From contig JAWDKM010000001.1 of the NCBI GenBank assembly GCA_032464575.1, positions 62,001 through 126,000 on the forward strand: a stretch of 64,000 nucleotides of DNA. The letters run 5' to 3'. The first letter of the stretch is position 1. Each line of letters opens with the position of its first letter. A model generated the notes under the pieces. That model had not been told where the DNA came from and did no database searches. It saw nothing but the letters and a program-made list of their open reading frames with translations. Both the position numbers and the translations under genes were made by a program. The stretch comes from Pontivivens sp032464575 (lineage in GTDB: Bacteria; Pseudomonadota; Alphaproteobacteria; Rhodobacterales; Rhodobacteraceae). Shown here one piece after another: positions 28,017 to 36,873 of this stretch.

Positions 28017-29042
28017 TCAACCGACATAACGGCGCGCATACCGCGCGCCAAGCGCCGTCAGCACCTCGTAGCCGATGGTGCCGGCGGCCTGGGCCACCGC
28101 GTCGATGCCCTGATGCGGCCCGAGCAGGTCCAGCACGCGCGGCCTGTCGGCGAGGTCCGTGACGTCCACTGTGATCAGGTCCATCGACATCCGCCCGACC
28201 GCGGGGCAGGGCACGTCCCCGGCCCACAGCGTCAGCCCGCCACTCGGCCCTCCGCCAAGCGCGCGGAAGAGCCCGTCGGCATAGCCCGAGGACAGCGTCG
28301 CGATCCGGCTCGGCCGCGCAGCGATCCAGTCCGCGCCGTAGCCCACGCTCTCGCCCTCGGCGACGTCGCGCACCTGGATGACCGGCAGCGACAGCCTTAC
28401 CACTGGTTGCGCCCGCGCAAAGGGCAGTCCGCCATAGAGCCCGATCCCAGGCCGTGTGAGGTCGAAGGCGTAATCGGCGCCCATCAGCGCCCCCCCGGTG
28501 GCCGCGAGCGAGCGCCGCCCCTCCGGCGCCATCGCGCGGAAGGCGGCGAGCTGGGCCGCGTTCTGCGGATGCTCCGGCGTGTCGGCGCAGGCAAGGTGGG
28601 AGAGGGTGAGGCGCGGCGTCCCGAGTTCCGGCAGACGGGCGAGATCCCCCGCCTCCAGCCCCAGCCGGTTCATCCCGGTATCGAGCTGCAGGGCGAAGGC
28701 GTGACCCGGAAGATAGGACGCAAGATCAGAAGCCTGCTCCACGGAGTTCAGACACGGTATCAAGTCGTGATCGCGGTAGAGCCCCGCATCCCCCGCGGCC
28801 ATCAAACCCGAGAACACGTAGATCTCCGGCCCCGGACCGAGCGCCCGCCGCAGCGCCACCCCTTCCTCGACTTGTGCTACGAAGAAGCTGCGCGCGCCGT
28901 CCCCGGCCAGCGCCCGCGCGACCGGGGCGAGGCCCAGCCCGTAGGCGTCGGCCTTCACCACGGCCCCTGTCTCCGCACCCCGGTGGAGCGCGCGCCAGTT
29001 CGCGCGGATCGCGCCCAGATCGATTGTCAGCTCCGCTTGCAT
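28017..29042 (-). CDS. alr: Alanine racemase
   Basis: 341-residue PLP enzyme making D-alanine for peptidoglycan. PLP lysine is Lys30 in VVKADAYGLG. The catalytic tyrosine is Tyr235 in ESVGYGADW. The substrate loop TGMNRLGL and GRMSMD are present. It is somewhat shorter than the usual 355-375 residues. It lies between dnaB and the mla genes on the same strand, a common Rhodobacterales order. Confidence 0.93.
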   Translation of the reverse strand: MQAELTIDLGAIRANWRALHRGAETGAVVKADAYGLGLAPVARALAGDGARSFFVAQVEEGVALRRALGPGPEIYVFSGLMAAGDAGLYRDHDLIPCLNSVEQASDLASYLPGHAFALQLDTGMNRLGLEAGDLARLPELGTPRLTLSHLACADTPEHPQNAAQLAAFRAMAPEGRRSLAATGGALMGADYAFDLTRPGIGLYGGLPFARAQPVVRLSLPVIQVRDVAEGESVGYGADWIAARPSRIATLSSGYADGLFRALGGGPSGGLTLWAGDVPCPAVGRMSMDLITVDVTDLADRPRVLDLLGPHQGIDAVAQAAGTIGYEVLTALGARYARRYVG

Positions 29043-29210
29043 CCTGCCCTTCAGCGTTAACGAACCGGAAAGGATTCACCGCCTAGAGTTGAACCACGGG
29101 GACGGCTTGGGGGAGCCGATAACCGCAGTTGGTGAGGGCGGCCCGCCCGGCCGTCCGGCAATCCCGGTTTCCGGGATCGTGGGGTGCCGGGGAGCCCGGG
29201 CGGGCCGTGT

Positions 29211-29245
29211 CTTCATCACTTTCGACCAATACGCCCGCCGGAGGC
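29211..29245. repeat. Dispersed repeat (family B) 3' of dnaB
   Basis: CTTCATCACTTTCGACCAAT followed by ACGCCCGCCGGAGGC, seven bases beyond the dnaB stop. The gap 29043-29252 otherwise holds GC-rich inverted sequence and no gene. Confidence 0.6.
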
Positions 29246-29252
29246 GAAGGTC

Positions 29253-30743
29253 TCAATAGGCGGCCCCCGCCTGCCAGCTCTGCACCAGGTCCGAGAACCG
29301 CGTGAACCGCCCCTCGAAGGCGAGCGGGACCGACCCGATGGGACCGTGCCGCTGCTTGCCGATGATGACCTCCGCCTTGCCGGAGACCTGCTCCATCAGC
29401 TCCTGCCACTTGCGGGTCGCCTCCAGATCTGTCTCCGACGGCTGCTCGCGCTCACGATAATATTCCTCGCGGTAGACGAACATCACGGCGTCCGCGTCCT
29501 GCTCGATCGAGCCCGATTCCCTGAGGTCCGAGAGCTGCGGCCGCTTGTCGTCGCGATTCTCCACCTGACGGCTGAGCTGCGACAGCGCGATCACCGGGAT
29601 CTCCAGCTCCTTCGCGATGGCCTTCAGCCCTTGCGTGATCTCGGAGACCTCGTTCACCCGGCTCTCCGCCGCGCGGCTGCCGGTCCCCTTCAGAAGCTGG
29701 AGGTAATCCACGAACAGAACGTCGAGCCCGTGCTGCCGCTTCAGCCGCCGGGCGCGTGCTGCCACGGTCGAGATCGGCAGGGCGGGCGTGTCGTCGATGA
29801 AGAGCGGGATGCGCTCCAGCGTCTTGGCCGCCTCGATGAACCGCCGGAACTCGTCGGGATCGAGCGAGCCATCGCGGATCTTGTGGCTGTCCACCTCCGC
29901 CTGCTCCGCGAGGATCCGCGCGGCAAGCTGGTCCGAGCTCATCTCGAGCGAGAAGAACCCTACGACACCGCCGTCCACCGTGCCTTCGGTCCCGTCGGTG
30001 CGCATTCCCGTCTTGTGTGCCTTCGCGATGTTGAAGGCGATGTTCGTCGACAGCGCGGTCTTGCCCATCGAGGGCCGTCCGGCGAGGATCAGCAGGTCCG
30101 ACTTGTGCAGCCCGCCCAGCTTGTCGTCGAGGTCGCGCAGGCCGGTCGAGATCCCCGCGAGCCGCCCCTCCCGCTGATAGGCGGAGTTCGCGACGTTCAC
30201 CGCCGTAGTCAGTGCTGCCAGGAATGACTGGAAGCCGCCCTCCACGCGCCCCTGCTCGGCGAGCTGGTAGAGCCGCGCCTCCGCCTCCACGATCTGGTCC
30301 TTGGGCTCGCTTTCGACCGTCACCGACTTCGCCTTGCCCGAGATCTCCTCCCCGATCTCGATCAGGTTCCGTCGGATCGCGAGGTCGTAGATCATCTGCG
30401 CGTAGTCGCGCGCCGCGAAGATCGAGATCGCGGCTCCTGCGAGCCGCGCGAGGTACGCGGGCCCGCCGAGCTCCGCCAGCCCGGCATCCTCGGCGAGGAA
30501 CGCCTTCAGCGTCACCGGCGAGGCGAGCGCGTTCTTCTGGATGCGCCGGGCCGCGGTCTCGTAGATGCGCCGGTGCACCGGGTCGTAGAAATGGGCGGGC
30601 TCCACGATCGCCGCGACCTTGTCGTAGACCTCGTTGTTGACCAGGAGCGCGCCCAGGAGCGCCTGTTCCGCCTCGATATTGTGGGGGAGCGGCTGCTCCT
30701 CCTCCGCCGCTCCACTGCCGGGAGCGTATCCACCATCAGCCAT
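29253..30743 (-). CDS. dnaB: Replicative DNA helicase DnaB
   Basis: 496-residue hexameric helicase of the replication fork. The N-terminal helical domain (about 20-150; LPHNIEAEQALLGALL) precedes a RecA-like domain with Walker A AGRPSMGKT (221-229). Walker B sits in DVLFVDYLQLL, and RQVENRDDKRPQLSDLRESG follows. No intein is visible. First gene of the long minus-strand series; its promoter lies in the 115-bp gap shared with the divergent gene at 30859. Confidence 0.96.
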   Translation of the reverse strand: MADGGYAPGSGAAEEEQPLPHNIEAEQALLGALLVNNEVYDKVAAIVEPAHFYDPVHRRIYETAARRIQKNALASPVTLKAFLAEDAGLAELGGPAYLARLAGAAISIFAARDYAQMIYDLAIRRNLIEIGEEISGKAKSVTVESEPKDQIVEAEARLYQLAEQGRVEGGFQSFLAALTTAVNVANSAYQREGRLAGISTGLRDLDDKLGGLHKSDLLILAGRPSMGKTALSTNIAFNIAKAHKTGMRTDGTEGTVDGGVVGFFSLEMSSDQLAARILAEQAEVDSHKIRDGSLDPDEFRRFIEAAKTLERIPLFIDDTPALPISTVAARARRLKRQHGLDVLFVDYLQLLKGTGSRAAESRVNEVSEITQGLKAIAKELEIPVIALSQLSRQVENRDDKRPQLSDLRESGSIEQDADAVMFVYREEYYREREQPSETDLEATRKWQELMEQVSGKAEVIIGKQRHGPIGSVPLAFEGRFTRFSDLVQSWQAGAAY

Positions 30744-30858
30744 CTGTACGCCTCATCTGCTCGTCCCTGTCACCAGGGTTGGCCAGCCTTATATCCCGGA
30801 AAACCGCCGTCCCCAGAGTGTTAAGGATGGGGATAAGTGCGAATGCCGGAGCCGTGCC

Positions 30859-31170
30859 GTGACGAAAGACTACCCCGAAACACCCGACGGACGCTACTTC
30901 GTCGCGAAGGACCGGCTGTGGCGCAAGACCGACCCGCGGCTGGATGAGAGCGAACGGCGGGCCGCGGTGAAGGCGCTGATGAAAGCCCGCCGCGCCGTCC
31001 GCGATGCCTCGGACGAGGCGGAGGAGCGGGCGGCCCGCGACGCCGTGCAGGCGGCGAAGGAGCGCTTGGGCGAGCGCGGCCCGGTCTGGTGGGACGATGG
31101 CGCACCGGACGAGACCGGCAAGGCGCCGTGGAACTCCACCTATGCCGACTGGTGGGCGGCGCGGACCTGA
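30859..31170 (+). CDS. Conserved hypothetical protein
   Basis: 103-residue charged protein. I recognise the pattern GRYFVAKDRLWRKTDPRL, a central ALMKARRAVRDA helix, and a C-terminal GERGPVWWDDGAPDETGKAP ending in YADWWA. It belongs to a widespread small proteobacterial family of unknown role. The start is GTG 30859 (VTKDYPETPDG); the frame extends upstream, but that region is the dnaB promoter. Divergent from dnaB. Confidence 0.7.
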   Translation: MTKDYPETPDGRYFVAKDRLWRKTDPRLDESERRAAVKALMKARRAVRDASDEAEERAARDAVQAAKERLGERGPVWWDDGAPDETGKAPWNSTYADWWAART

Positions 31171-31461
31171 CCGCCGGGGCAGGGGCGGGATGAGGGAGCG
31201 TCGCACTTCAGCGTCGGCAACACGAAGGCCGGCATGGGCGGCACCGCCCACCCGCCGATGCGGTCCGCCTTGCTCGGCGCCACGTCGCGCGTCCGGGCCG
31301 TGCGCTAGCGGCCGATCCTCTCGACGAGAGGGCACAGCGGTCCGGGCCAGCCGCGCCGCCATGCGGAATGCCACGCCGGGGTCGTACCGTTCCAGCATGT
31401 CGACATCTCGCGTTTCGCATGAATTGCGGGAAAGCAGACATGCCCGGCATCTTTCTGCGTG

Positions 31462-32109
31462 CTAGCCGCCGCCGCGCGCCGTTGTCCTGCCGTTGCCATG
31501 GAGCGTCAGGAACGCCTCCACTGCCGCCTCCGCCTGCCGCCTGCGCGCGGCCGGACCGGGCTGCGGCTCGCCCAGCAGGACCCGGATCTGGGTGTCGCGG
31601 ATGACGAGGCCGTAGAGCACGGCGAAGGCTTCGCCTGCGTCGTCGAGCACCAGCATCCCGTCGCCCGCCAGCCGCGCGAGGTAGCGCTCCACCAGCGGCC
31701 CGATCCGGTACCGGCCGGAGGCGAGTAGCAGGGCCGCGAGTTCGGGCGTCCCCATCGCTGCGCGGTTCAGCGCGACGGAGGAGGGGCCGGTGAGCAACCC
31801 CAGCAAGCCTTCCGCAAAGCCCGTCAGCACCGCACGCGGCGGCCCGCCCGCCTCCAGCGCCTCGGCCACGCGCGCGGCGGCGCGGTCGGCATTGCGCTCC
31901 ATCACCGCGGCCAGGAGCCCCTCGCGTCCGCCGAACCAGCCGTTGAGCGTCCCTTTCGAGGCGCCCGCCCGCCGCGCGATCTCCGCCATCGTGGTCTGCG
32001 CGTAGCCGGCCTCGGCCAGCAGCGCCTCGGCGGCGTCGAGGATCGCATCGCGCCGGTCGGCGCGGGCGGCGGCGGGGAGGCGGCCGCGGGGGGCGGGATC
32101 GGCGCTCAT
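31462..32109 (-). CDS. TetR family transcriptional regulator
   Basis: 215-residue repressor. The N-terminal helix-turn-helix (about 22-62) includes AILDAAEALLAEAGYAQTTM, AEIARRAGASKGTLNGWFG and GREGLL. A helical ligand domain follows. AAGGAG lies 6 nt before ATG 32109. It is divergent from the small membrane protein at 32182, and two identical-arm palindromes lie between them, so it very likely controls that gene and itself. The 291-bp stretch between 31170 and 31462 shows no gene. Confidence 0.88.
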   Translation of the reverse strand: MSADPAPRGRLPAAARADRRDAILDAAEALLAEAGYAQTTMAEIARRAGASKGTLNGWFGGREGLLAAVMERNADRAAARVAEALEAGGPPRAVLTGFAEGLLGLLTGPSSVALNRAAMGTPELAALLLASGRYRIGPLVERYLARLAGDGMLVLDDAGEAFAVLYGLVIRDTQIRVLLGEPQPGPAARRRQAEAAVEAFLTLHGNGRTTARGGG

Positions 32110-32118
32110 GATCGCTCC

Positions 32119-32165
32119 TTGACATCGATACCAACTGGTACGATTAATATGCGTACCGAAGGGTA
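32119..32165. promoter_or_regulatory. Promoter with two TACC-N4-GGTA operators
   Basis: TTGACA at 32119-32124 with an AT-rich ATTAAT 18 bp later forms a plausible plus-strand promoter. Two palindromes with the same arms, TACC-N4-GGTA, lie at 32129-32140 and 32154-32165, centred 25 bp apart. The first is inside the promoter spacer and the second just downstream. This is the expected layout for repression by the adjacent TetR protein. Confidence 0.7.
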
Positions 32166-32181
32166 TCAATAGGAGCCTGCC

Positions 32182-32550
32182 ATGACCACCGCCCCCCGCA
32201 CCGACCTGCCGCTGCGTGACCTGATGACCGGCGCGCTCTACGCCCTGATCCTCCTGCAACTCGTCCAGCTCGCGGCCGGGCTCGCGCAGGTGCCGCCGCA
32301 TCCCGCGCCTGCGGTCCTGCCGATCATCGCCGCCACCGCGGCCCTCGGCCTCTTTGCGCTGCCGCTGGTGCGGGCGGGACGGCGGGCCGGGGCCTATATC
32401 GGGATCGCCTTCTGCGCCGCCGCGATGATCGGGATGGGGCCGCACAAGCTGTTCCTGCAGGATGGCGGCGTGATCGCGCCGGTGGCGCTGACCGGCTTCG
32501 CGCTGGAGCTCGCCTTCATCGCCGCCGCCATCATGTCCCTGCGCCGCTGA
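32182..32550 (+). CDS. Four-helix membrane protein, probable TetR target
   Basis: 122 residues with four hydrophobic segments (about 14-35, 43-62, 68-86 and 96-118). Family not recognised. AGGAGCC lies just upstream of the ATG. Its promoter carries two operators shared with the divergent TetR gene, so it is probably induced by a small molecule. No enzyme or pump partner is adjacent. Confidence 0.65.
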   Translation: MTTAPRTDLPLRDLMTGALYALILLQLVQLAAGLAQVPPHPAPAVLPIIAATAALGLFALPLVRAGRRAGAYIGIAFCAAAMIGMGPHKLFLQDGGVIAPVALTGFALELAFIAAAIMSLRR

Positions 32551-32559
32551 ACCGGCGGC

Positions 32560-34119
32560 TCAGAAGTCCATGCTGAAGCTCAGCCGCCCGCCATAGCTGA
32601 CCACCTGCGGATCGCCGATGCCGCCGTAATCGGCCTCCATCCGGAAGCGGCCCGCGCCCTGGCGCCGCTCGTAGCCCGCACGCATCCGGCCGGTGGCGGT
32701 CTCGTAGGAGGTCGTCTGGTTCTCCTCGAAATCCATGTCGAAGCCCAGGAACGGCGTCCCGTCATGCCGGGGATGGCTGTACTCGGCCCGCAGCGCGACC
32801 CGGCCGGTCAGGCGCTCCTCCGCGCTGGCGCTCACCTCGGTCCCGCCCTCGGTCTCGTAGCCGCTGGTCTCGGCGTCCTGATAGTCGATCTGGCCCGAGG
32901 GCATCAGCGCGAAGGGCCCGACCGAGATGCGCGCCGCCGTCAGTTCGAGCGCCGCGTACATCCGGTCGGTGTCGTAGCGGCCGCGACCCGTCGTCTCCGA
33001 CATCACCTCGCCGGTCGCGTGCCCGTGCAGCACCCGGCCTTCCAGCACCGCGCGATGGGGCAGGCGGCTCGCGAAATAGGGCCCGGCAAGGAAACCGGAG
33101 CTCTGCCCGTCGACCTCCGCCTCGCCTTGCGTCGTCGCGCGGTCGAAGACGGCCATCATGCCCACCAGCATGTCGCCGCCGATCATGCCGTCGACCCCGG
33201 CGCTCAGCGTCATGCTGGTCGTGTCGGTCCTCATGTAGTCGTATTCGCGGAACCCCGCGTCGAAGTCGAACCACGCCGCCCCGGCGCCGCGGGCGAAGGG
33301 AGCGGCGCGCCGGGCGCCGATCTGCATCAGGTCCTCGGCGATCATGCCGTCGATCTCGGCCGTCAGCGCGCTGCTCGAGAAGCTGAGCGGCGTCGCGCGC
33401 TCCTCGCATCCGTAGCTGCGGCCGTCGCACTGCGGCATGCGGCCGGGGGTGAAGCGCAACATGCTGGTCATGCTCGGCCGCGGCGCCGCCCCCCGAAGGC
33501 GGCCCGACAGGCGGCGGTTGATGTAGCCCGTCCCCGGCTCGGCCCGCATGGCCGCGCGCTGGTGGCGCACGGCGATGCGGGTGACGGAGCGCAGCTGGCT
33601 GCCGTCATCCGCCAGGATCACGGCGGGGGCCGCGGGAAGCTGTTCCTGCAGGTAGAGCGCGCATCGCGCGGGCAGCACGGCACCGGCAACCTGCGGCTCG
33701 CTGCCGGTGACGATCAGCGTGTCGCCGTCCAGGGTAAAGGTGTAGACGGCGCGGTCGCCGTCATTCGTGCAATCGGCCCGCGTTAGCGCCCAGGTCCCGC
33801 CGGTGTCGCCGAAGCTCTGAACCTGCGCGATGGAATAGGCGATGCGCAGCGGTCCCGAACCCTCGTCGCGATGCAGGACGGTGGCGGGCAGCGTGAGCTC
33901 GTCACGGTCCAGCGCGGGGCCGGCGGAGCGGCGCTCCATGCCGAGTGTGACGTCGGCGGCGATCGGGATGCCGGTGGGCCCCGCCACCTGCGCGACGGAG
34001 AAGGAGACGTGCTGGCCCACGTCCTGAGCGCCGGCGGCGGAGCCGATCATGGCGCCCGCCAGCAAAAGACCGGCCCGGCACATCTGCCGGGCCCCAGCGA
34101 ACAACGCCAACTCACGCAT
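32560..34119 (-). CDS. Autotransporter beta-domain outer-membrane protein
   Basis: 519 residues: a signal peptide (about 1-31, ending SAAGAQ) and a passenger-like N-terminal half. The C-terminal half (about 250-519) has alternating amphipathic strands such as AAWFDFDAGFREYDYM and SMTLSAGVDGMIG. It ends in a phenylalanine (LSFSMDF), the outer-membrane barrel signal recognised by BamA. This fits an autotransporter barrel with a short passenger. Function unknown. Convergent with the membrane-protein gene. Confidence 0.65.
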   Translation of the reverse strand: MRELALFAGARQMCRAGLLLAGAMIGSAAGAQDVGQHVSFSVAQVAGPTGIPIAADVTLGMERRSAGPALDRDELTLPATVLHRDEGSGPLRIAYSIAQVQSFGDTGGTWALTRADCTNDGDRAVYTFTLDGDTLIVTGSEPQVAGAVLPARCALYLQEQLPAAPAVILADDGSQLRSVTRIAVRHQRAAMRAEPGTGYINRRLSGRLRGAAPRPSMTSMLRFTPGRMPQCDGRSYGCEERATPLSFSSSALTAEIDGMIAEDLMQIGARRAAPFARGAGAAWFDFDAGFREYDYMRTDTTSMTLSAGVDGMIGGDMLVGMMAVFDRATTQGEAEVDGQSSGFLAGPYFASRLPHRAVLEGRVLHGHATGEVMSETTGRGRYDTDRMYAALELTAARISVGPFALMPSGQIDYQDAETSGYETEGGTEVSASAEERLTGRVALRAEYSHPRHDGTPFLGFDMDFEENQTTSYETATGRMRAGYERRQGAGRFRMEADYGGIGDPQVVSYGGRLSFSMDF

Positions 34120-34409
34120 GACCTACTGTCCCAACGCTTGAGATCGTCCGGCTCTTCGCGTCCGTAACGGCCCCGTGCACCCGGTCCGGCACACTTCTTG
34201 TGAAAACAAGTTATACGGGAGAATTGGGCAACTTCGTGTCAACCGACGGCTGATCGACGCGGAGACGGCGCCACCGTTGCGCAGGGGACACGTGGCGCCG
34301 CTGCACCGGGTCCGCGGCGGGGGAGGGAAAAGGTGCCGGGGCCCGGACGGGAACGGTCCAAGCGGGGCCCCGGCGATCGCGCGCGATAGTGGCACGCATG
34401 CGCGCGCGA
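34120..34409. other. Intergenic region with a small hairpin
   Basis: 290 bp with no gene. CTTGT-GAAA-ACAAG (34197-34210) is a perfect small hairpin, followed by TTATAC. It sits upstream of the autotransporter gene, about 80 bp from its start, and may be a regulatory site or part of a promoter. Confidence 0.35.
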
Positions 34410-34913
34410 TCAGTCGTTGTCGTCCGCTTCGTTGAGCATCTGGACGAGTTCGCTGAGGGTGTATTGCGTCGGATCCACGTCGAGCGAGCAGCCCAGCTGC
34501 TCCTTGGACTCGCGGGTTGCGACATTGAGGCTTTCCTCCGCATGCACGATCTCCAGCGGATCGCGGTTGACGCAGTCGGGATCGTCCTCGCTGAGCCGCT
34601 TGAGCATCACGAGCTCGCTCAGCGTGTAGTCCTGCGGATCGACGCCGAGCGAGCCCGCGAGCTGCTCGGTCGCCGCATGGGAGGTATCGGGCGGATCGCT
34701 GAACAGCGCCTGCAGGCGGCGGTTCATGTCCTGAGTGCTGATGTCGGCCTCCATGATGGCCTTCATCTGCGCGAGTTCCGAGGCGCTGAAGGCATCGGGA
34801 TCGACGCCAAGCTCGAGGGCCAGTTCCTCGTGCCCGGTCTGGGGCGTCTGGGCCGAGAGCGGCAGCGCGGCAGCGAGGGCCACGGCCGCAGTGAGGGTCG
34901 CGATGCGCGACAT
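34410..34913 (-). CDS. Secreted protein with three VDPxxYTLSEL repeats
   Basis: 167-residue exported protein with a signal peptide (about 1-21, cleavage near LSAQ). Three copies of a short acidic repeat follow: LGVDPDAFSASELAQMKA (34-51), LGVDPQDYTLSELVMLKR (89-106) and LDVDPTQYTLSELVQMLN (144-161). Each copy is about 24 residues with about 30 residues of linker. Function unknown; the acidic helical repeats might bind a periplasmic partner or metal. AGGAGG lies 8 nt upstream of ATG 34913. Confidence 0.65.
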   Translation of the reverse strand: MSRIATLTAAVALAAALPLSAQTPQTGHEELALELGVDPDAFSASELAQMKAIMEADISTQDMNRRLQALFSDPPDTSHAATEQLAGSLGVDPQDYTLSELVMLKRLSEDDPDCVNRDPLEIVHAEESLNVATRESKEQLGCSLDVDPTQYTLSELVQMLNEADDND

Positions 34914-35357
34914 GGGCGTTTCCTCCTGTTCTCGTTGGGTGGGCCGCATTCGGGGCGGCCGGTGGATAGATCGTAGGAGCAGCCGGGCAGGGTGGTGTTG
35001 ACCAGCGTCAAAGGGCGGTTCGGGGGGCAGGCAACCGATCCGCCGCCATCTCCATTGACGCTACCCTGCCCGGGACAGGCCGAAGGCGCCGGGCGAGCGC
35101 CTGCCCGTTCGGGCGGGCTGGCGCTTTGCGATGGAGCGCATGGCTACCACGAAGCAGTGACCTTGCCGGGACAAAGCACGCCGTTCGCCGGTCGGGAGCG
35201 CCGTCCCACGGGCAGGCGCGCGTCAGGCTTTTGTGGCGCCAGTTTGAAAAACGTAGAAACCACCCCGGACTTGATCCGGGGTCTTTTGGAACAGAGCGCG
35301 TCGGTCCGAACGGTCCCGGCGCTGTGGCCGGGACGGTGCTCTTTGCAAAACCCAAAC
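34914..35357. repeat. Repeat-rich gap upstream of the ribosomal operon end
   Basis: 444 bp without a gene. 35263-35281 (CCCCGGA/TCCGGGG) and 35313-35334 (GTCCCGGC/GCCGGGAC) are family-A palindromes. 35070-35135 contains GGCGCCGGGCGAGCGCCTGC and GGGCTGGCGC, whose reverse complement resembles 40544-40600, suggesting a longer dispersed element. Confidence 0.5.
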
Positions 35358-35390
35358 GAAAAACCCCGCCCGGATCGCTCCGGGCGGGGT
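35358..35390 (-). terminator. Terminator of the rpsF-rpsR-rplI operon
   Basis: Perfect 12-bp stem (ACCCCGCCCGGA and its complement) with a TCGC-type tetraloop. On the minus strand it is followed by a T-run (AAAAA on the plus strand at 35359-35363), 26 nt after the rplI stop. Confidence 0.85.
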
Positions 35391-35415
35391 CTGTCTCGCG
35401 GCAGCCGGTGGAGGA

Positions 35416-36045
35416 TCAGACCTCGGGCTGCTCGTCGTCCTCGGCCGGAGCATCCTCGATGGGTGCTGCCAGGTCGTCGTCGTCGCGGGCGGCTGCGCCC
35501 ACATCGTCGAAGAGCTCCGCGATGTCGAACTCGGCCTCGGCGTCCTCCTCGGCGCGGATGTCGGCGATCGACTTGCCCTGCGCCTGGATCTCGGCCTCTT
35601 CGGTCGAGCGGGCCACGTTGACGGTGATGGTCGCCGACACCTCGGGGTGCAGCACCACTTCCATCTCGTGCAGGCCCAGTTCCTTGATCGGCTGGTCGAG
35701 CACGATCTGGCGGCGCTCGACGGTAAAGCCGTTCTCGGTCGCCGCATCGGCCGCGTCACGGGTGGTGACGGAGCCGTAGAGCGAGCCAGCATCCGACGCG
35801 GAGCGGATCACGACGAAGGTCTGGCCGTCGAGCTTGGCGGCGAGGCTCTCGGCTTCCGTCTTGGTTTCGAGGTTGCGCGCCTCGAGCTGGGCCTTCTGCG
35901 CCTCGAACTTCGCCTTGTTGGCGTCGTTCGCGCGCAGCGCCTTGCCCTGGGGCAGGAGGAAGTTGCGGGCGTAGCCCGGCTTGACGCTCACGATCTCGCC
36001 CATCTGGCCGAGCTTCGCGACACGTTCCAGGAGAATCACGTCCAT
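35416..36045 (-). CDS. rplI: 50S ribosomal protein L9
   Basis: 209-residue L9. The N-terminal rRNA-binding domain (1-52; MDVILLERVAKLGQMGEIV, KPGYARNFLLPQGKA) is followed by the long central helix (about 45-75) and a C-terminal domain. It is about 60 residues longer than the E. coli protein; the extra tail (about 150-209) is strongly acidic, as in many alphaproteobacteria. It begins 10 nt after rpsR. Third gene of the operon. Confidence 0.95.
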   Translation of the reverse strand: MDVILLERVAKLGQMGEIVSVKPGYARNFLLPQGKALRANDANKAKFEAQKAQLEARNLETKTEAESLAAKLDGQTFVVIRSASDAGSLYGSVTTRDAADAATENGFTVERRQIVLDQPIKELGLHEMEVVLHPEVSATITVNVARSTEEAEIQAQGKSIADIRAEEDAEAEFDIAELFDDVGAAARDDDDLAAPIEDAPAEDDEQPEV

Positions 36046-36055
36046 GGATCTACCC

Positions 36056-36283
36056 TCACTTCACGGCGTAGGGCAGCAGCGCGAGGAAACGGGCGCGCTT
36101 GATGGCCTTGGCCAGCTCGCGCTGCTTCTTCGCGGACACTGCGGTGATGCGGGACGGGACGATCTTGCCGCGCTCGGAGATGTAGCGCTGAAGGAGCTTC
36201 ACGTCCTTGTAGTCGATCTTCGGCGCGTTCTCGCCCGAGAACGGGCAGGACTTGCGCCGGCGGAAAAACGGTTTGCGTGCCAT
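36056..36283 (-). CDS. rpsR: 30S ribosomal protein S18
   Basis: 75-residue S18 with the conserved CPFSGENAPKIDYKDVKLLQ, then RYISERGKIVPSRITAVSAK and KQRELAKAIKRARFLALLPY. Forms a heterodimer with S6, encoded 18 nt upstream. Confidence 0.97.
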   Translation of the reverse strand: MARKPFFRRRKSCPFSGENAPKIDYKDVKLLQRYISERGKIVPSRITAVSAKKQRELAKAIKRARFLALLPYAVK

Positions 36284-36301
36284 GTGGTCCTACTCCTTCG
36301 A

Positions 36302-36676
36302 TCAGTCGCGGCGCGGGCCGCGGTCGCGGCGGGGGCCACGCTCGTCGCGGGCGTTCTTGGCCTGGATGACGGCCGACGGGCCTTCCTCGTGTTCGTCCAC
36401 GCGAACGGTGAGGACGCGCATCACGTCGTCATGGAGCCGCATCAGGCGCTCCATCTCCTGCACGGCAGCGGAGGGGGCGTCGGACCGCATGTAGGCGTAG
36501 TGCCCCTTGCGGTTCTTGTTGATCTTGTAGGCCATGGTCTTCAGACCCCAGTACTCGGTGTCCGAGACGGAGCCGCCATTGTCGGTGAGCACCTGCTGGA
36601 AGTGCTCGATCAGGCCTTCGGCCTGGGCGGTGGACAGGTCCTGCCGCGCGATGAAGGTATGCTCGTAGAGAGCCAT
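36302..36676 (-). CDS. rpsF: 30S ribosomal protein S6
   Basis: 124-residue S6: MALYEHTFIARQDLS at the start, WGLKTMAYKINKNRKGHY in the core, and a repetitive basic/acidic tail (RGPRRDRGPRRD). First gene of the operon. ATG 36676 is chosen; the frame runs upstream through the leader without similarity. A good promoter lies about 105 bp upstream, leaving a leader that may carry autoregulatory RNA. Confidence 0.96.
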   Translation of the reverse strand: MALYEHTFIARQDLSTAQAEGLIEHFQQVLTDNGGSVSDTEYWGLKTMAYKINKNRKGHYAYMRSDAPSAAVQEMERLMRLHDDVMRVLTVRVDEHEEGPSAVIQAKNARDERGPRRDRGPRRD

Positions 36677-36779
36677 GGGTTCACCATCTGTCGGGCGCGC
36701 TTCAAAATGGACCCCGGTATCCCGGCGCGGGGCCATACGAGAGGCGACGCGGTTCATCGAACTGCGCCGGGAATGCGGC

Positions 36780-36807
36780 CTTATACGCGTGCGGGGCCGG
36801 GATGCAA
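36780..36807 (-). promoter_or_regulatory. Promoter of the rpsF operon
   Basis: On the minus strand: TTGCAT (36807-36802), 16-bp spacer, TATAAG (36785-36780). The best sigma-70-like match in the window, with the rpsF start about 103 nt downstream. Confidence 0.65.
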
Positions 36808-36873
36808 GGGGTCCGGGCACCCTTTGGAGCAGTCGGCCGCGTCCGACCTGGAGAGGGCTTTCCCGTGCGACCG

